This document shows, piece by piece, positions 1-7,548 of a stretch of 24,001 nucleotides of DNA. The notes beneath the pieces were generated by a model. It worked only from the letters and a program-made list of their open reading frames with translations. It was not told where the DNA came from and searched no databases. Made by a program: the position numbers and the translations under genes. The DNA is taken from NCBI GenBank assembly GCA_937923585.1, contig CALDSM010000887.1, positions 1 through 24,001 on the forward strand, written 5' to 3'. Within the stretch, counting starts at the first letter, position 1, and each line of letters starts with the position of its first letter. The DNA comes from an uncultured bacterium (GTDB lineage: Bacteria; Hydrogenedentota; Hydrogenedentia; Hydrogenedentales; CAITNO01).

Positions 1-965
1 CGCTTGTGGCAGGCCCGGATGCAGGAAAGCGCGTAGGCGCGCATGAACGGAACGGTCATCGTGACCTGGCCCCGGTCCGGCAGCAGAAAGCGCGGGTTCT
101 TGCACAGTTTCTTGATGTAGCTGAACATGTAGTCCCAGCGCCCGCAGTTCAGGCCGGCGCTGTGGCGGCGCAGTTCATACAGGATTTCCTCCATCTGGAA
201 CGCCGCCAGAATCGTCTCGATCAGCACCGTTGCCTTGATGGTGCCTTCGGGAACCCCCAGCAGCGCCTCCGACCGTGTGAACACATCGTTCCAGAGCCGG
301 GCCTCCAGATGGTGCTCCATCTTGGGAAGGTAGAGGTAAATGCCCGACCCCTGCTTCAGCCGCGCGTGCGCGTTGTGGAAGAAGTACAGCGCAAAGTCAA
401 AAAGGGAGCCCGAAACCGGCTCGCCGTCCACCGTCACATGACGCTCATCAAGATGCCACCCGCGGGGGCGCACAATCAGCGTGGCCGTCTTTTCCTTCAG
501 GGCGTAGACCTTGCCGCCGGGGGCGGTGAAATCAATCTGCCTGCGCACCGCGTCAAAGAGGTTCACCTGTCCGTCAAGCGTTCCATGCCAGGTGGGTGCG
601 TGGGAATCCTCAAAATCGGCCATAAAGGCGCGCGCGCCCGAGTTCAGCGCGTTCACGATCATCTTGCGGTCCACCGGTCCGGTAATCTCCACACGCCTGT
701 CCTGCATGTCCTCCGGAACCGGGTCCACCCGCCAGTCACCCTCGCGGATGGCGGCGGTCTCCGGCAGGAAATCCGGGAGTGTTCCAGCGTCAAGCGCCTT
801 TTGGCGCATCGTTCGCGCCTTCAGCAGTTCCAAACGCCGCGGATTGAATTCCCTGTGCAGCACCTTTAGAAACTCAAGCGCCTCGGGAGTCAGAATATGC
901 TTGTGTTCGTCCAGAATGGGTGACAGAACGTCTATTTCCTTCCGGGTTTGCAGGCTGGTGGGCAT
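1..965 (-). CDS. aceB: malate synthase A, 3' end outside the window
   Basis: Condenses glyoxylate with acetyl-CoA to malate in the glyoxylate shunt (cytoplasm). The frame is open from the ATG at 965 to the left edge, giving 321 of the usual ~530 residues. Family hallmarks are visible: MADFEDSHAPTW (115-126), IVRPRGWHL (164-172) carrying the catalytic Arg, VLIETI (247-252) with the Mg-binding Glu, and GLNCGRWDY (271-279) with the Mg-binding Asp. The downstream catalytic Asp lies beyond the window. Start choice: AAGGA lies 8-9 nt before the ATG. It is divergent from PEP carboxykinase, so the pair probably supports gluconeogenesis from acetate or fatty acids. Isocitrate lyase would be expected to the left but cannot be seen. 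The identification is secure. Confidence 0.95.
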   Translation of the reverse strand, partial: MPTSLQTRKEIDVLSPILDEHKHILTPEALEFLKVLHREFNPRRLELLKARTMRQKALDAGTLPDFLPETAAIREGDWRVDPVPEDMQDRRVEITGPVDRKMIVNALNSGARAFMADFEDSHAPTWHGTLDGQVNLFDAVRRQIDFTAPGGKVYALKEKTATLIVRPRGWHLDERHVTVDGEPVSGSLFDFALYFFHNAHARLKQGSGIYLYLPKMEHHLEARLWNDVFTRSEALLGVPEGTIKATVLIETILAAFQMEEILYELRRHSAGLNCGRWDYMFSYIKKLCKNPRFLLPDRGQVTMTVPFMRAYALSCIRACHK

Positions 966-1393
966 TAGTCAATTCCTTATACCGTTGGTCATCCCTGACC
1001 CAATGTTTCGCCGGGTGCGTTGGACTGATACTTTTCCACTATCCGCACTCTCTTGCGACATGTTGTGAACATTGCCCCCGGCAACCGCTATTCCCCCCGG
1101 ACTTCGTGCCGCCGACGGTGCCCCGCTTGCGCTCTTTCGACGACGTTCATCATGTGACACCAGGGTGTCAATGCGGGCGAAACGAACCGAATTCGGTCCG
1201 GACCATGTGTGCTCGCGGCGGGTTTCCCGGCCGTCCGCGCCCCTCTTTCGAGTCATTGGCCGCATCGTCCAGACAATACAAACACACGGCCTGCTTCGTC
1301 ATATCCCGCGCGGACAGCCGAAGCCGGGTTTCAGATTGCGGGACTATGAACGGTCAAGAGGTTGTTCTAAAACGAACAAGGAGAAAGAGCGAC
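966..1393. promoter_or_regulatory. divergent aceB/pckG control region with four dyads
   Basis: This 428-bp gap has no convincing gene. It contains several exact dyads: ATGTT-3-AACAT (1060-1072), TGACACC-2-GGTGTCA (1155-1170), the 12-bp palindrome ACCGAATTCGGT (1186-1197) abutting GGTCCGGACC (1195-1204), and TTGTTC-6-GAACAA (1362-1379). A weak minus-strand promoter for aceB (TTGGGT, 16 nt, TATAAG at 981-976) would start almost at the ATG. A weak plus-strand candidate is TTGGCC (1256) with TACAAA (1277). The dyads look like regulator sites, but no regulator can be named. The pckG frame happens to stay open upstream to 920; the start at 1394 is preferred. Confidence 0.45.
1362..1383 (+). promoter_or_regulatory. 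inverted repeat overlapping the pckG ribosome binding site
   Basis: TTGTTC (1362-1367) and GAACAA (1374-1379) form a perfect 6-6-6 inverted repeat whose right arm includes the first two bases of the Shine-Dalgarno AAGGAG (1378-1383). That SD sits 10 nt before the chosen ATG at 1394. It could be a repressor operator or a weak RNA hairpin touching the SD; the sequence alone cannot decide. Confidence 0.4.
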
Positions 1394-3190
1394 ATGTCCG
1401 ACGCAAACAAGACGCTCGCAGCCAGCAGCCTCGTGACCCGGTGGGTGGATGAAATGGCGGCCCTGTGTCAGCCCGACAGGGTGGTGTGGATTGACGGAGG
1501 CGATGAACAGCGCAGGGCGCTGACAGCGGAGGCCTGCGCCTCGGGCGAACTCATCGAACTGGACCAGAATAGACACCCCGGGTGCTACTACCACCGGTCG
1601 GACCCCCAGGACGTGGCCCGGGTGGAGGACAAGACATTCATCTGCTGCCCCGACAAGAATGATGCCGGCACGACAAACAACTGGAAGGCTCCGGAAGAGG
1701 CCTATGCCGAGGCGGCAGGCTTCTTCCACGCTTCAATGCGCGGCCGCACAATGTACGTGGTGCCCTTCATGATGGGCCATGCCGGCTCTGATTTCAGCAA
1801 GATCGGCATCGAGCTGACCGACAGCATCTATGTGGTGCTGAACATGGAAATCATGTGCCGTGTGGGAAAACCCGTGCTCGACGCGCTGGGCGCCGGTAAC
1901 GGTTTCACCCGCTGCCTGCACAGCAAGGGCACCCTGGACCCCGACAAGCGACGCATCCTGCATTTTCCCCAGGACAACACGGTTTGGTCGGTGAACTCCG
2001 CCTACGGCGGCAACGTGCTGCTGGGCAAAAAATGCCTGGCGCTGCGCATTGCCAGCTGGATGGGCCGAAATGAGGGATGGCTCGCCGAGCACATGCTCAT
2101 CCTCGGCATTGAGTCACCCGGCGGCGGCACCGAATACATTGCGGCGGCGTTCCCCAGCGCCTGCGGCAAAACCAATCTTGCCATGCTCATCCCGCCCGAG
2201 GGGCTGCGCCACAAAGGCTACCGCATCTGGACCGTGGGCGACGACATCGCCTGGATTCGCCCCGGCAGTGACGGCAGGCTTTGGGCGATGAACCCCGAGG
2301 CGGGCTTCTTCTGCGTCGCGCCGGGCACGAACTCAAAGAGCAACCCAAACGGCGTGGAAACCTTCAAGAAGAACACCATCTTCACCAATGTGGTGCTGGG
2401 CAAAGACGGCACGGTGTGGTGGGAGGACGGCGACGGGGAACCGCCTGCGGACGCGCTGGACTGGCGCGGCCGTCCCTGGAAACCCGGTATGACCGACGAG
2501 AACGGCGCGGCCGTGGCCGGCGCGCACCCCAACAGCCGGTTCACCGCTTCCTTCAGCCAGTGTCCCACCGCGCTTTCCGGCCTGAACCACCGCCAGGGCG
2601 TTCCGCTTTCGGCCATCCTCTTCGGAGGCCGCCGCGAGCGTCTGGCGCCGCTGGTGTACGAGTCCACCTCATGGGACCACGGGGTGTTCGTCGGCGCGAG
2701 CATGGCGTCTGAACGCACCGCGGCCCAGATCGGCAAACAGGGCGAAGTGCGCCGCGACCCATTCGCCATGCTGCCCTTCTGCGGCTACAACATGGCCGAC
2801 TACTTCAGGCACTGGATTGACATCGGCCATGCCACGCCCAACGCCCCCAAGATTTTCCACGTCAACTGGTTCCGCAGGGACAAGAACGGCAGGTTCCTAT
2901 GGCCCGGCTTCGGCGAGAACCTGCGCGTGCTCGAATGGATACTTCAGCGCGCGCAGGGCGGAGGCAAATACCAGGAGACGCCCATCGGCAACGTCCCCAC
3001 GCCCGATGCGCTCGACATGACCGGACTGAACCTGGCGCCGGGCGTCATGGAGGAACTGCTGACGGTAAACCCCGGGGACTGGAAGGCCGAGGCCGACGAC
3101 ATCGCGGCATTCTTTGACAGCCTCGGACCGCGCATGCCCGCGGAACTGCACAACGAACTGGAAGCCCTCCGCCAACGGCTGGAAAAATAG
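1394..3190 (+). CDS. pckG: phosphoenolpyruvate carboxykinase (GTP)
   Basis: Converts oxaloacetate + GTP to PEP + CO2 + GDP, the entry step of gluconeogenesis (cytoplasm). The product is 598 residues, normal for the GTP-dependent family. Visible motifs: the P-loop FPSACGKTNLAM (253-264) with the family's reactive Cys, kinase-2 GDDIAW (282-287), NPEAGFF and VAPGTNSKSNPN shortly after, then SFSQCPT, FGGRRE, GYNMADY and FGENLRVLEW toward the C-terminus. The start at 1394 is supported by AAGGAG 10 nt upstream and by the family-like N-terminus. Farther-upstream in-frame starts would add non-conserved sequence. It is divergent from malate synthase and followed by a stem-loop overlapping the stop codon. 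Confidence 0.97.
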   Translation: MSDANKTLAASSLVTRWVDEMAALCQPDRVVWIDGGDEQRRALTAEACASGELIELDQNRHPGCYYHRSDPQDVARVEDKTFICCPDKNDAGTTNNWKAPEEAYAEAAGFFHASMRGRTMYVVPFMMGHAGSDFSKIGIELTDSIYVVLNMEIMCRVGKPVLDALGAGNGFTRCLHSKGTLDPDKRRILHFPQDNTVWSVNSAYGGNVLLGKKCLALRIASWMGRNEGWLAEHMLILGIESPGGGTEYIAAAFPSACGKTNLAMLIPPEGLRHKGYRIWTVGDDIAWIRPGSDGRLWAMNPEAGFFCVAPGTNSKSNPNGVETFKKNTIFTNVVLGKDGTVWWEDGDGEPPADALDWRGRPWKPGMTDENGAAVAGAHPNSRFTASFSQCPTALSGLNHRQGVPLSAILFGGRRERLAPLVYESTSWDHGVFVGASMASERTAAQIGKQGEVRRDPFAMLPFCGYNMADYFRHWIDIGHATPNAPKIFHVNWFRRDKNGRFLWPGFGENLRVLEWILQRAQGGGKYQETPIGNVPTPDALDMTGLNLAPGVMEELLTVNPGDWKAEADDIAAFFDSLGPRMPAELHNELEALRQRLEK

Positions 3191-3215
3191 GGAAGGTCGG
3201 CACGCCTCCCTATTT
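3185..3215 (+). terminator. stem-loop at the end of pckG
   Basis: AAATAGGG plus AGG on the left pairs with CCT plus CCCTATTT on the right, with one bulged A and an 8-nt loop (11 bp in all). The left arm contains the TAG stop. The 3' side ends in ATTT rather than a long T run, so termination strength is uncertain. Confidence 0.5.
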
Positions 3216-3263
3216 CGAAAGAGCCTGTGTTCCTGAATGGAAGGAATGATGGCGGGGACGGGA

Positions 3264-3284
3264 GGGTTTAAACCTCCTAAACCC
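3264..3284. terminator. possible bidirectional stem-loop between convergent genes
   Basis: GGGTTTA (3264-3270) pairs exactly with TAAACCC (3278-3284) across a 7-nt loop. It lies between the convergent pckG and the epimerase-like gene. There is no T tract on either side, so it may equally be a simple mRNA 3' structure. Confidence 0.3.
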
Positions 3285-3305
3285 CGGTCCAAACAAACGC
3301 CCGGG

Positions 3306-3995
3306 CTACACCGTCTTCATCGTCGCCGCGACGATGTCGCGCAGCGACACCAGCGCCTGCCCCGGGTTCGCGCCGGCATCCCACACGCCTGAGTTGCCGT
3401 CCACCACGATGGTCTTCGCGCCGAGTCGCGCCGCCTTGGCCATCGCCGCCGCGTCAAGCCCGCCGCCCACAGCGATCACGGTTTGCAGTTCGCGGTAACG
3501 GATGTTGTCTTCGAGCAGTTTCACCCGCTCCAGCAGTGCGCCGCGCGCAACCCCCTCCGTCACGCCGGGTTCCAGGCCAAGCAGCAACACCCGGTCGGCC
3601 ATTTCCAGCACATAGTCAATCTTTGTCAGCGGGGTGCAGGGCGACAGCGCCACGCCCGACGATATGCCCGCGTCGCGAATCTGACCCAGCACGCGGTGCG
3701 CATGCACGCACCCCTCCAGTTGAAACGTGAGCCGCTCGCATTGCAGCGCGGCAAGGGTGTCCACATGACGCTCGGGCTGGCCGACAATCAGATGCACATG
3801 CCGCTTGAGTCCCATCCCACCCGCGGCGGCCACCAGCGCCGGGCCGGTGCCCGTCAGCGGCGCACTGCCGCCGTCGGAAACGGTGAAGAACACTTCATCC
3901 GCGCCGGCATCGGCCAGGGCGCGCAGCGCCGCCTCAAAATGCCCCAGCGGCAGGCACGCCGCATCCACGGAATACTTCAGCACTGACTTCGACAC
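3306..3995 (-). CDS. ribulose-phosphate 3-epimerase-like TIM-barrel protein, metal site degenerate
   Basis: 229 residues with the overall pattern of the Rpe superfamily: VHLIVGQPERH (67-77, compare VHLMV..PE), GVALSPCTPL (114-123, compare GVALNP.TPL), LLLGLEPGVTEG (137-148) and AVGGGLDAA (175-183). In true Rpe the catalytic metal is held by H and D of HxDxMDG, the H of HLMV and the D of VDGG. Here only the HLMV-type His (H68) remains. By eye alignment the HxD pair is Phe/Thr (36/38) and the VDGG Asp is Gly (177). Epimerase activity is therefore doubtful. Start: GTG at 3995 gives an 8-nt spacing from AAGGAG, whereas the GTG at 4004 would have 1 nt. It lies downstream of a ribokinase on the same strand, so a sugar-phosphate role is likely but unproven. 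Confidence 0.75.
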   Translation of the reverse strand: MSKSVLKYSVDAACLPLGHFEAALRALADAGADEVFFTVSDGGSAPLTGTGPALVAAAGGMGLKRHVHLIVGQPERHVDTLAALQCERLTFQLEGCVHAHRVLGQIRDAGISSGVALSPCTPLTKIDYVLEMADRVLLLGLEPGVTEGVARGALLERVKLLEDNIRYRELQTVIAVGGGLDAAAMAKAARLGAKTIVVDGNSGVWDAGANPGQALVSLRDIVAATMKTV

Positions 3996-4055
3996 GAAAC
4001 ACACTCCTTGTCATGGCGCGAGCCACGGGTTCACGCTCCTGGACACTCCCAAGAG

Positions 4056-4148
4056 AAGGGACGCAAGGGACTTCAGGAACCGTTTGGCACACTCCTGAGA
4101 GGGAGTGTTTTCCTGTCCCTTTGGTCCCTTGGGTCCTTTTGGTCCCTT
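4056..4148. repeat. 9-bp-period GGGAC/GTCCC tract with composite hairpin
   Basis: Two units AAGGGACGC/AAGGGACTT (4056-4073) face four units of the complement (TGTCCCTT, TGGTCCCTT, GGGTCCTTT, TGGTCCCTT; 4114-4148). Between them, ACACTCC (4089-4095) pairs with GGAGTGT (4102-4108). Outer pairings AAGGGAC/GTCCCTT (4065-4071 with 4115-4121) and AGGAA/TTCCT (4075-4079 with 4110-4114) make one long imperfect hairpin. It lies in the 218-bp gap between ribokinase and the epimerase-like gene. No gene is seen there. Confidence 0.6.
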
Positions 4149-4204
4149 TCCACGGCGGGGAACACCAGGCCCTAACACTTGCATTGATTCAACTCTTCCC
4201 GCAG

Positions 4205-4223
4205 GCAGGGGCATCACCCCTGC
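4205..4223 (-). terminator. stem-loop across the ribokinase stop codon
   Basis: GCAGGGG (4205-4211) and CCCCTGC (4217-4223) pair with a 5-nt loop that contains the stop codon. No T run follows on the transcribed strand, so it is better called a 3'-end structure than a sure terminator. Confidence 0.3.
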
Positions 4224-5137
4224 GCCGCAAGAAACGCCTCCACCGCCGCCAACGCGGGCATGGATGGCTGCGCGCCGGCCACGGTGGCCGCCATCGCGCC
4301 GACCGCATTCGCAAAGCGCAGCGCCTCCGCCACCGGCACAACACCCCAGCGCAAGGCCAGCGCCGCCGTGAACGCGTCGCCCGCCGCGGTGGTGTCCACC
4401 GCCTTCACGGGAAAGGCGGGGGCAAACACATCATCCTCCGGCCCGAGATACAGCGACCCCTGCACGCCGAGTTTCATGACCGCGTGCTTGGCGCCCATTT
4501 CCAGCAGTTTGCGCGCCGCGGCCCGGGCCGTGTCCGGCGAATCCACCTGAATCCCGGTCAGCGCCTCGGCCTCGGTCTCGTTGGGAGACACCACGTCCAC
4601 CATGCCGATGAGTTCAGGGCGTATCGGCCGTGCCGGACCCGCATCGAGCAGCGCCAAAGCACCGCATTCCCGCGCCAGCGAAAACGCCGCCATCACCGTC
4701 TCCAGCGGAATCTCCAGTTGCGCCAGCACCACGTCGGCCTGCTCGAACACCCCGCGGTGCGCCTGCAAATCCTCCGGTGTCAGGCCCATGTTCGCGGCGG
4801 GCGTCACGACAATTGAATTCTGGCCCTCGTCCGCCACGAGAATGACCGCCGTGCCGGTGGGCTCCGTGGGATGGGTCTTGATGCACGACACGTCCACGCC
4901 TGCGGCGGCAAGGCTCTCGCGCTGCTGCGCGCCAAAGGCATCATTGCCCACGCACCCGATGAACGTGGTCTGCATGCCCAATCGTCCCGCGGCCACGGCC
5001 TGGTTCGCGCCCTTGCCGCCGGTAACCGTCATGAACGAATGGCCGATGAGCGACTCGCCCGGCTTGGGACTGCGCGGCACGCGCGTCACCAGGTCAATGT
5101 TGGCGCTGCCCACGATGACAATGCGGCGTTTATTCAT
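4214..5137 (-). CDS. rbsK: ribokinase (PfkB family)
   Basis: 307-residue cytoplasmic sugar kinase that phosphorylates ribose, or a close relative, with ATP. Both PfkB signatures are present: GGKGANQAVAAGRLG (40-54) and DTTAAGDAFTAAL (248-260), with D254 as the catalytic base and the preceding residues forming the anion hole. The NxxE-type motif is NETE (186-189). Length is typical of RbsK. AAGGAG lies 6 nt upstream of the ATG. It probably shares a transcript with the epimerase-like gene 218 bp downstream. No ABC-type ribose transporter is nearby, so the true substrate could be another pentose, a nucleoside-derived sugar or a ketohexose. Confidence 0.88.
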   Translation of the reverse strand: MNKRRIVIVGSANIDLVTRVPRSPKPGESLIGHSFMTVTGGKGANQAVAAGRLGMQTTFIGCVGNDAFGAQQRESLAAAGVDVSCIKTHPTEPTGTAVILVADEGQNSIVVTPAANMGLTPEDLQAHRGVFEQADVVLAQLEIPLETVMAAFSLARECGALALLDAGPARPIRPELIGMVDVVSPNETEAEALTGIQVDSPDTARAAARKLLEMGAKHAVMKLGVQGSLYLGPEDDVFAPAFPVKAVDTTAAGDAFTAALALRWGVVPVAEALRFANAVGAMAATVAGAQPSMPALAAVEAFLAAQG

Positions 5138-5198
5138 GATTCACTCCTTCTTCCCTCGTGTTTCGTCCCCTGCTCCGTAAATTCCCTGGACGCGAATG

Positions 5199-5327
5199 CT
5201 TTTGGTCCCCCCTGCGAGGGGGGTGGCCCGAAGGGCCGGGGGGTGTATGCCTTGGAGTCCTTGCACAACGCCGTACACCCCCCGCCCCGCCTGCGGCGGG
5301 ACCGCCCCCCTCCAGGGGGGACCCAAG
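5199..5327. repeat. large imperfect inverted repeat (dispersed-palindrome type)
   Basis: The left arm 5199-5247 and right arm 5274-5327 are reverse complements with small gaps, separated by a 26-bp centre. Each arm also holds nested GC hairpins: CCCCCCT-GCG-AGGGGGG and GGCCC-GAA-GGGCC on the left, CCGCC-TG-CGGCGG-type and CCCCCC-TCCA-GGGGGG on the right. All three reading frames give low-complexity Pro/Gly peptides, so no gene is called. It lies in the 256-bp gap upstream of ribokinase. It resembles REP/MITE-like intergenic palindromes. Copy number elsewhere in the genome is unknown. Confidence 0.65.
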
Positions 5328-5393
5328 ACAGCGCACTCTCGGGTCGAGGACATGGACCCATCTTCATGATTTCGGGGTGAACCAACGGAGTCA

Positions 5394-7388
5394 TTATGAC
5401 TCATTCTCAAAATGCATTTGGGAAAGCATCATCCCGCCCTTGAATATCTTCGTCAACTCCGCGCAGACCGGCTTGGGCCGTCCCTCGAAATCAATGATGG
5501 AATTGTTGGCCGGACAGGGGAAACAGTCGTGGCCCATCCATATGATGAACCCGCCGCACTGGGGGAACCGTTCCCGGCAGCGGCGCGCCGCCGTGGCGTA
5601 TGCCCTGGCCTGCATGTCCTGCGTGAACGCGACATACTGCTCCAGCGCGGTGCGCCCTTCCAGCCCCGCCACGGCCGCCTTGGCCGCATCGCCCCACTGG
5701 GTCCACCACGCGGCCGTGTGCCACCAGTATTCGCCCTCGGGCGGCCAGCAGGATGCGTCCCCCGCGTATTTCAGGATGAGGTCCGCGTCCATCGCGCCGG
5801 GAAATCCCACTTCGGACCGGAACAGCGAATCGTCGGGCGCCCAGTACTGCGCCCATGCGTCCATGTCGGGATTGAGCCCCTGGCCCCACGGACCGTGCAC
5901 GTCGTTATGAATGCCCTTGCCGTAGTCATGCGGCTGGGCGTAATCCACCGGGCCGCTGGCCGACGCCGTGAGAAAGCGCCGGTCCGGGTCTTCCTCTTCC
6001 ACCACATGGGCCAGCATGGCAATGCACGGATGCGCCAGGTCCACCGGCTGCTGGCAGGGCGGATGCTCCTTCGATTCCCCGTAGTACAGTTCATTGCCGC
6101 CGCACCACAGCAGCAGCGACGGATGATGCGCCCGCCGCCGCACATACGACACGGCGATCTCACGCAGCTTGGCGATGGCCGCCGGGTCGTCCGGCGGCGC
6201 GTTCTCGATGCCCGACGAGGACAGCGGAAACTCCTGCCACACCAGGATGCCCGCGAGATCGCACAGGTCGTAGAAGGTTTCCGTCTCCAGGATCGCGCCG
6301 CCCCACACGCGCAGCACCGTGCAGCCCATCTCTTTGTACAGGTCAATGCGTTTCGCGTAGTCCGCCTCGGTCACGTCCTGGTGGTTCACCAGTACGGGCA
6401 CCCAGTTGGCCCCGCCCAGGAACAAGGGCGTGCCGTTGACAACGCAAATCCACGGGTCGGCGCCTTCCGGCGCGCCCTCGTTCTGCCGCCAATCCACCTC
6501 GCGGAAACCGACGTTACGCCGTTCCACCAGGCATTCACAACCAGTCTCGTCAAAGGCGCGTACTTCGGCCGTGTAGACCTTCTGCGGCCCGTAACCGTTG
6601 GGCCACCACGCCTCCACCGCCACATCCTCCACCGCAAGCACCGCCGTGCCCACCGTGTTCTCCGCAACCGCGATTTCCCGGTCGCCGTCCAGCAGGCGCA
6701 GCGTCCAGCGCGACACCTCATCCGCGCCGTCCAACACCGCCTCGACGCAGCCGTTGCCCGTTTCTAGGTTATAACTGCTTTGCAGGATTTGGAGTGACAC
6801 GCCCGCCGCCGCGCCGGTCAGCAGCCGGAACCGTCCCGCCACGCCGATGGGCACGAAGCGCGGACACCAGTCCCAACTGTAATTGAAGCGCGGCTTGAAG
6901 AAGTGCGAGCGCGAGGTGTAGCCGATCTGGCCCTGTTCCCGCGGCGGTTCCTCAAACACCACCGCCAGCCGGTGCTCCTTCCCGTCGCCCAGTTGATCCG
7001 TGAGGTCTATGCGCTGCGGCAACAGCACGCCCTCGAAACGCGCCGCCTCCACACAGTCCACCAGAATCCAGCCCGAATAATCGAGGCTTTCCGCCTCCAG
7101 CACGACCCTCTCCCCCGCCGCCAACGCGCCCGCGGGAATGACCGTCTCCATCAGCCAGTGCCGATGCTCGACCCACTCGCATTCGCGCGAGTTCAACCCG
7201 ATGTTCCAGTCGGGTATGACCCCGGCATCGCGCAGGATGGCCTGCACCGTGCCCGGCACCCGCATGGAAAAGGGACCCAGGTCAGCCTTGATACCAAAGC
7301 CGGTCTCCATGGATTTGCCCAGTTTCCAGGAAAACGGCCGCCAGCCTTCGAGCGACCAGTCCAATCCCGTGAGGTCCACTATTGCCAT
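5394..7388 (-). CDS. glycoside hydrolase family 2, beta-mannosidase-like
   Basis: A 664-residue GH2 protein. The N-terminal sugar-binding jelly-roll spans about 1-190 (RVPGTVQAIL at 43-52, EHRHWLMETVIPAG at 74-87), the Ig-like part about 195-300, and the TIM barrel from about 315. GGANWVP (325-331) and LRVWGGAILE (359-368) are typical of beta-mannosidases. WCGGNE (428-433) carries the acid/base E433, and SEVGFPG (525-531) offers E526 as nucleophile. No signal peptide, so cytoplasmic. It is shorter than the usual ~820-880 residues because the C-terminal beta domains are missing. The start at 7388 is set by AAAGGAG 5 nt upstream. It likely trims imported beta-mannosides or related oligosaccharides. 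The exact linkage is not readable from sequence. Confidence 0.88.
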   Translation of the reverse strand: MAIVDLTGLDWSLEGWRPFSWKLGKSMETGFGIKADLGPFSMRVPGTVQAILRDAGVIPDWNIGLNSRECEWVEHRHWLMETVIPAGALAAGERVVLEAESLDYSGWILVDCVEAARFEGVLLPQRIDLTDQLGDGKEHRLAVVFEEPPREQGQIGYTSRSHFFKPRFNYSWDWCPRFVPIGVAGRFRLLTGAAAGVSLQILQSSYNLETGNGCVEAVLDGADEVSRWTLRLLDGDREIAVAENTVGTAVLAVEDVAVEAWWPNGYGPQKVYTAEVRAFDETGCECLVERRNVGFREVDWRQNEGAPEGADPWICVVNGTPLFLGGANWVPVLVNHQDVTEADYAKRIDLYKEMGCTVLRVWGGAILETETFYDLCDLAGILVWQEFPLSSSGIENAPPDDPAAIAKLREIAVSYVRRRAHHPSLLLWCGGNELYYGESKEHPPCQQPVDLAHPCIAMLAHVVEEEDPDRRFLTASASGPVDYAQPHDYGKGIHNDVHGPWGQGLNPDMDAWAQYWAPDDSLFRSEVGFPGAMDADLILKYAGDASCWPPEGEYWWHTAAWWTQWGDAAKAAVAGLEGRTALEQYVAFTQDMQARAYATAARRCRERFPQCGGFIIWMGHDCFPCPANNSIIDFEGRPKPVCAELTKIFKGGMMLSQMHFENES

Positions 7389-7493
7389 GCATGCTCCTTT
7401 CGCGCGATCCGCGCGGGGGGAAAGTCTACCAGTCCGCGCGGGTCTTCGGCGAATCCCGCGTTGCCGCCCGTGTACTGCTCCCTCCCGGCGCGG

Positions 7494-7499
7494 TATAAT
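7494..7499 (+). promoter_or_regulatory. consensus -10 box upstream of the DUF3748 gene
   Basis: A perfect TATAAT lies 49 nt before the ATG at 7549. The position 17 nt upstream (TGTACT, 7471-7476) is a poor -35. The motif stands out in very GC-rich sequence, and the site lies in the 160-bp divergent gap to the GH2 gene. On the other side, CGCGCG-ATC-CGCGCG (7401-7415) could fold in the GH2 leader next to its ribosome binding site. Confidence 0.5.
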
Positions 7500-7548
7500 C
7501 GCCGCTTTCCGGCGCGGGTGCCGGATACACGCACAGGATGGACACAGG

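Noticed and set aside
6..869. 287-aa plus-strand frame at the left edge
   Set aside because: Antisense to malate synthase, whose catalytic motifs are unmistakable on the minus strand.
920..1393. Upstream extension of the PEP carboxykinase frame
   Set aside because: It crosses the divergent control region and the aceB start; a good SD and family N-terminus are at 1394.
4056..4148. Possible CRISPR-like or tandem array
   Set aside because: Units are only 9 bp with no spacers; no cas gene nearby.
4013..4816. 267-aa plus-strand frame opposite ribokinase
   Set aside because: Arg/His-rich antisense frame with no motif; ribokinase signatures lie on the other strand.
5130..5410. Pro/Gly-rich short frames between ribokinase and the GH2 gene
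   Set aside because: They translate the nested palindrome and look alike on both strands, as expected from the repeat.
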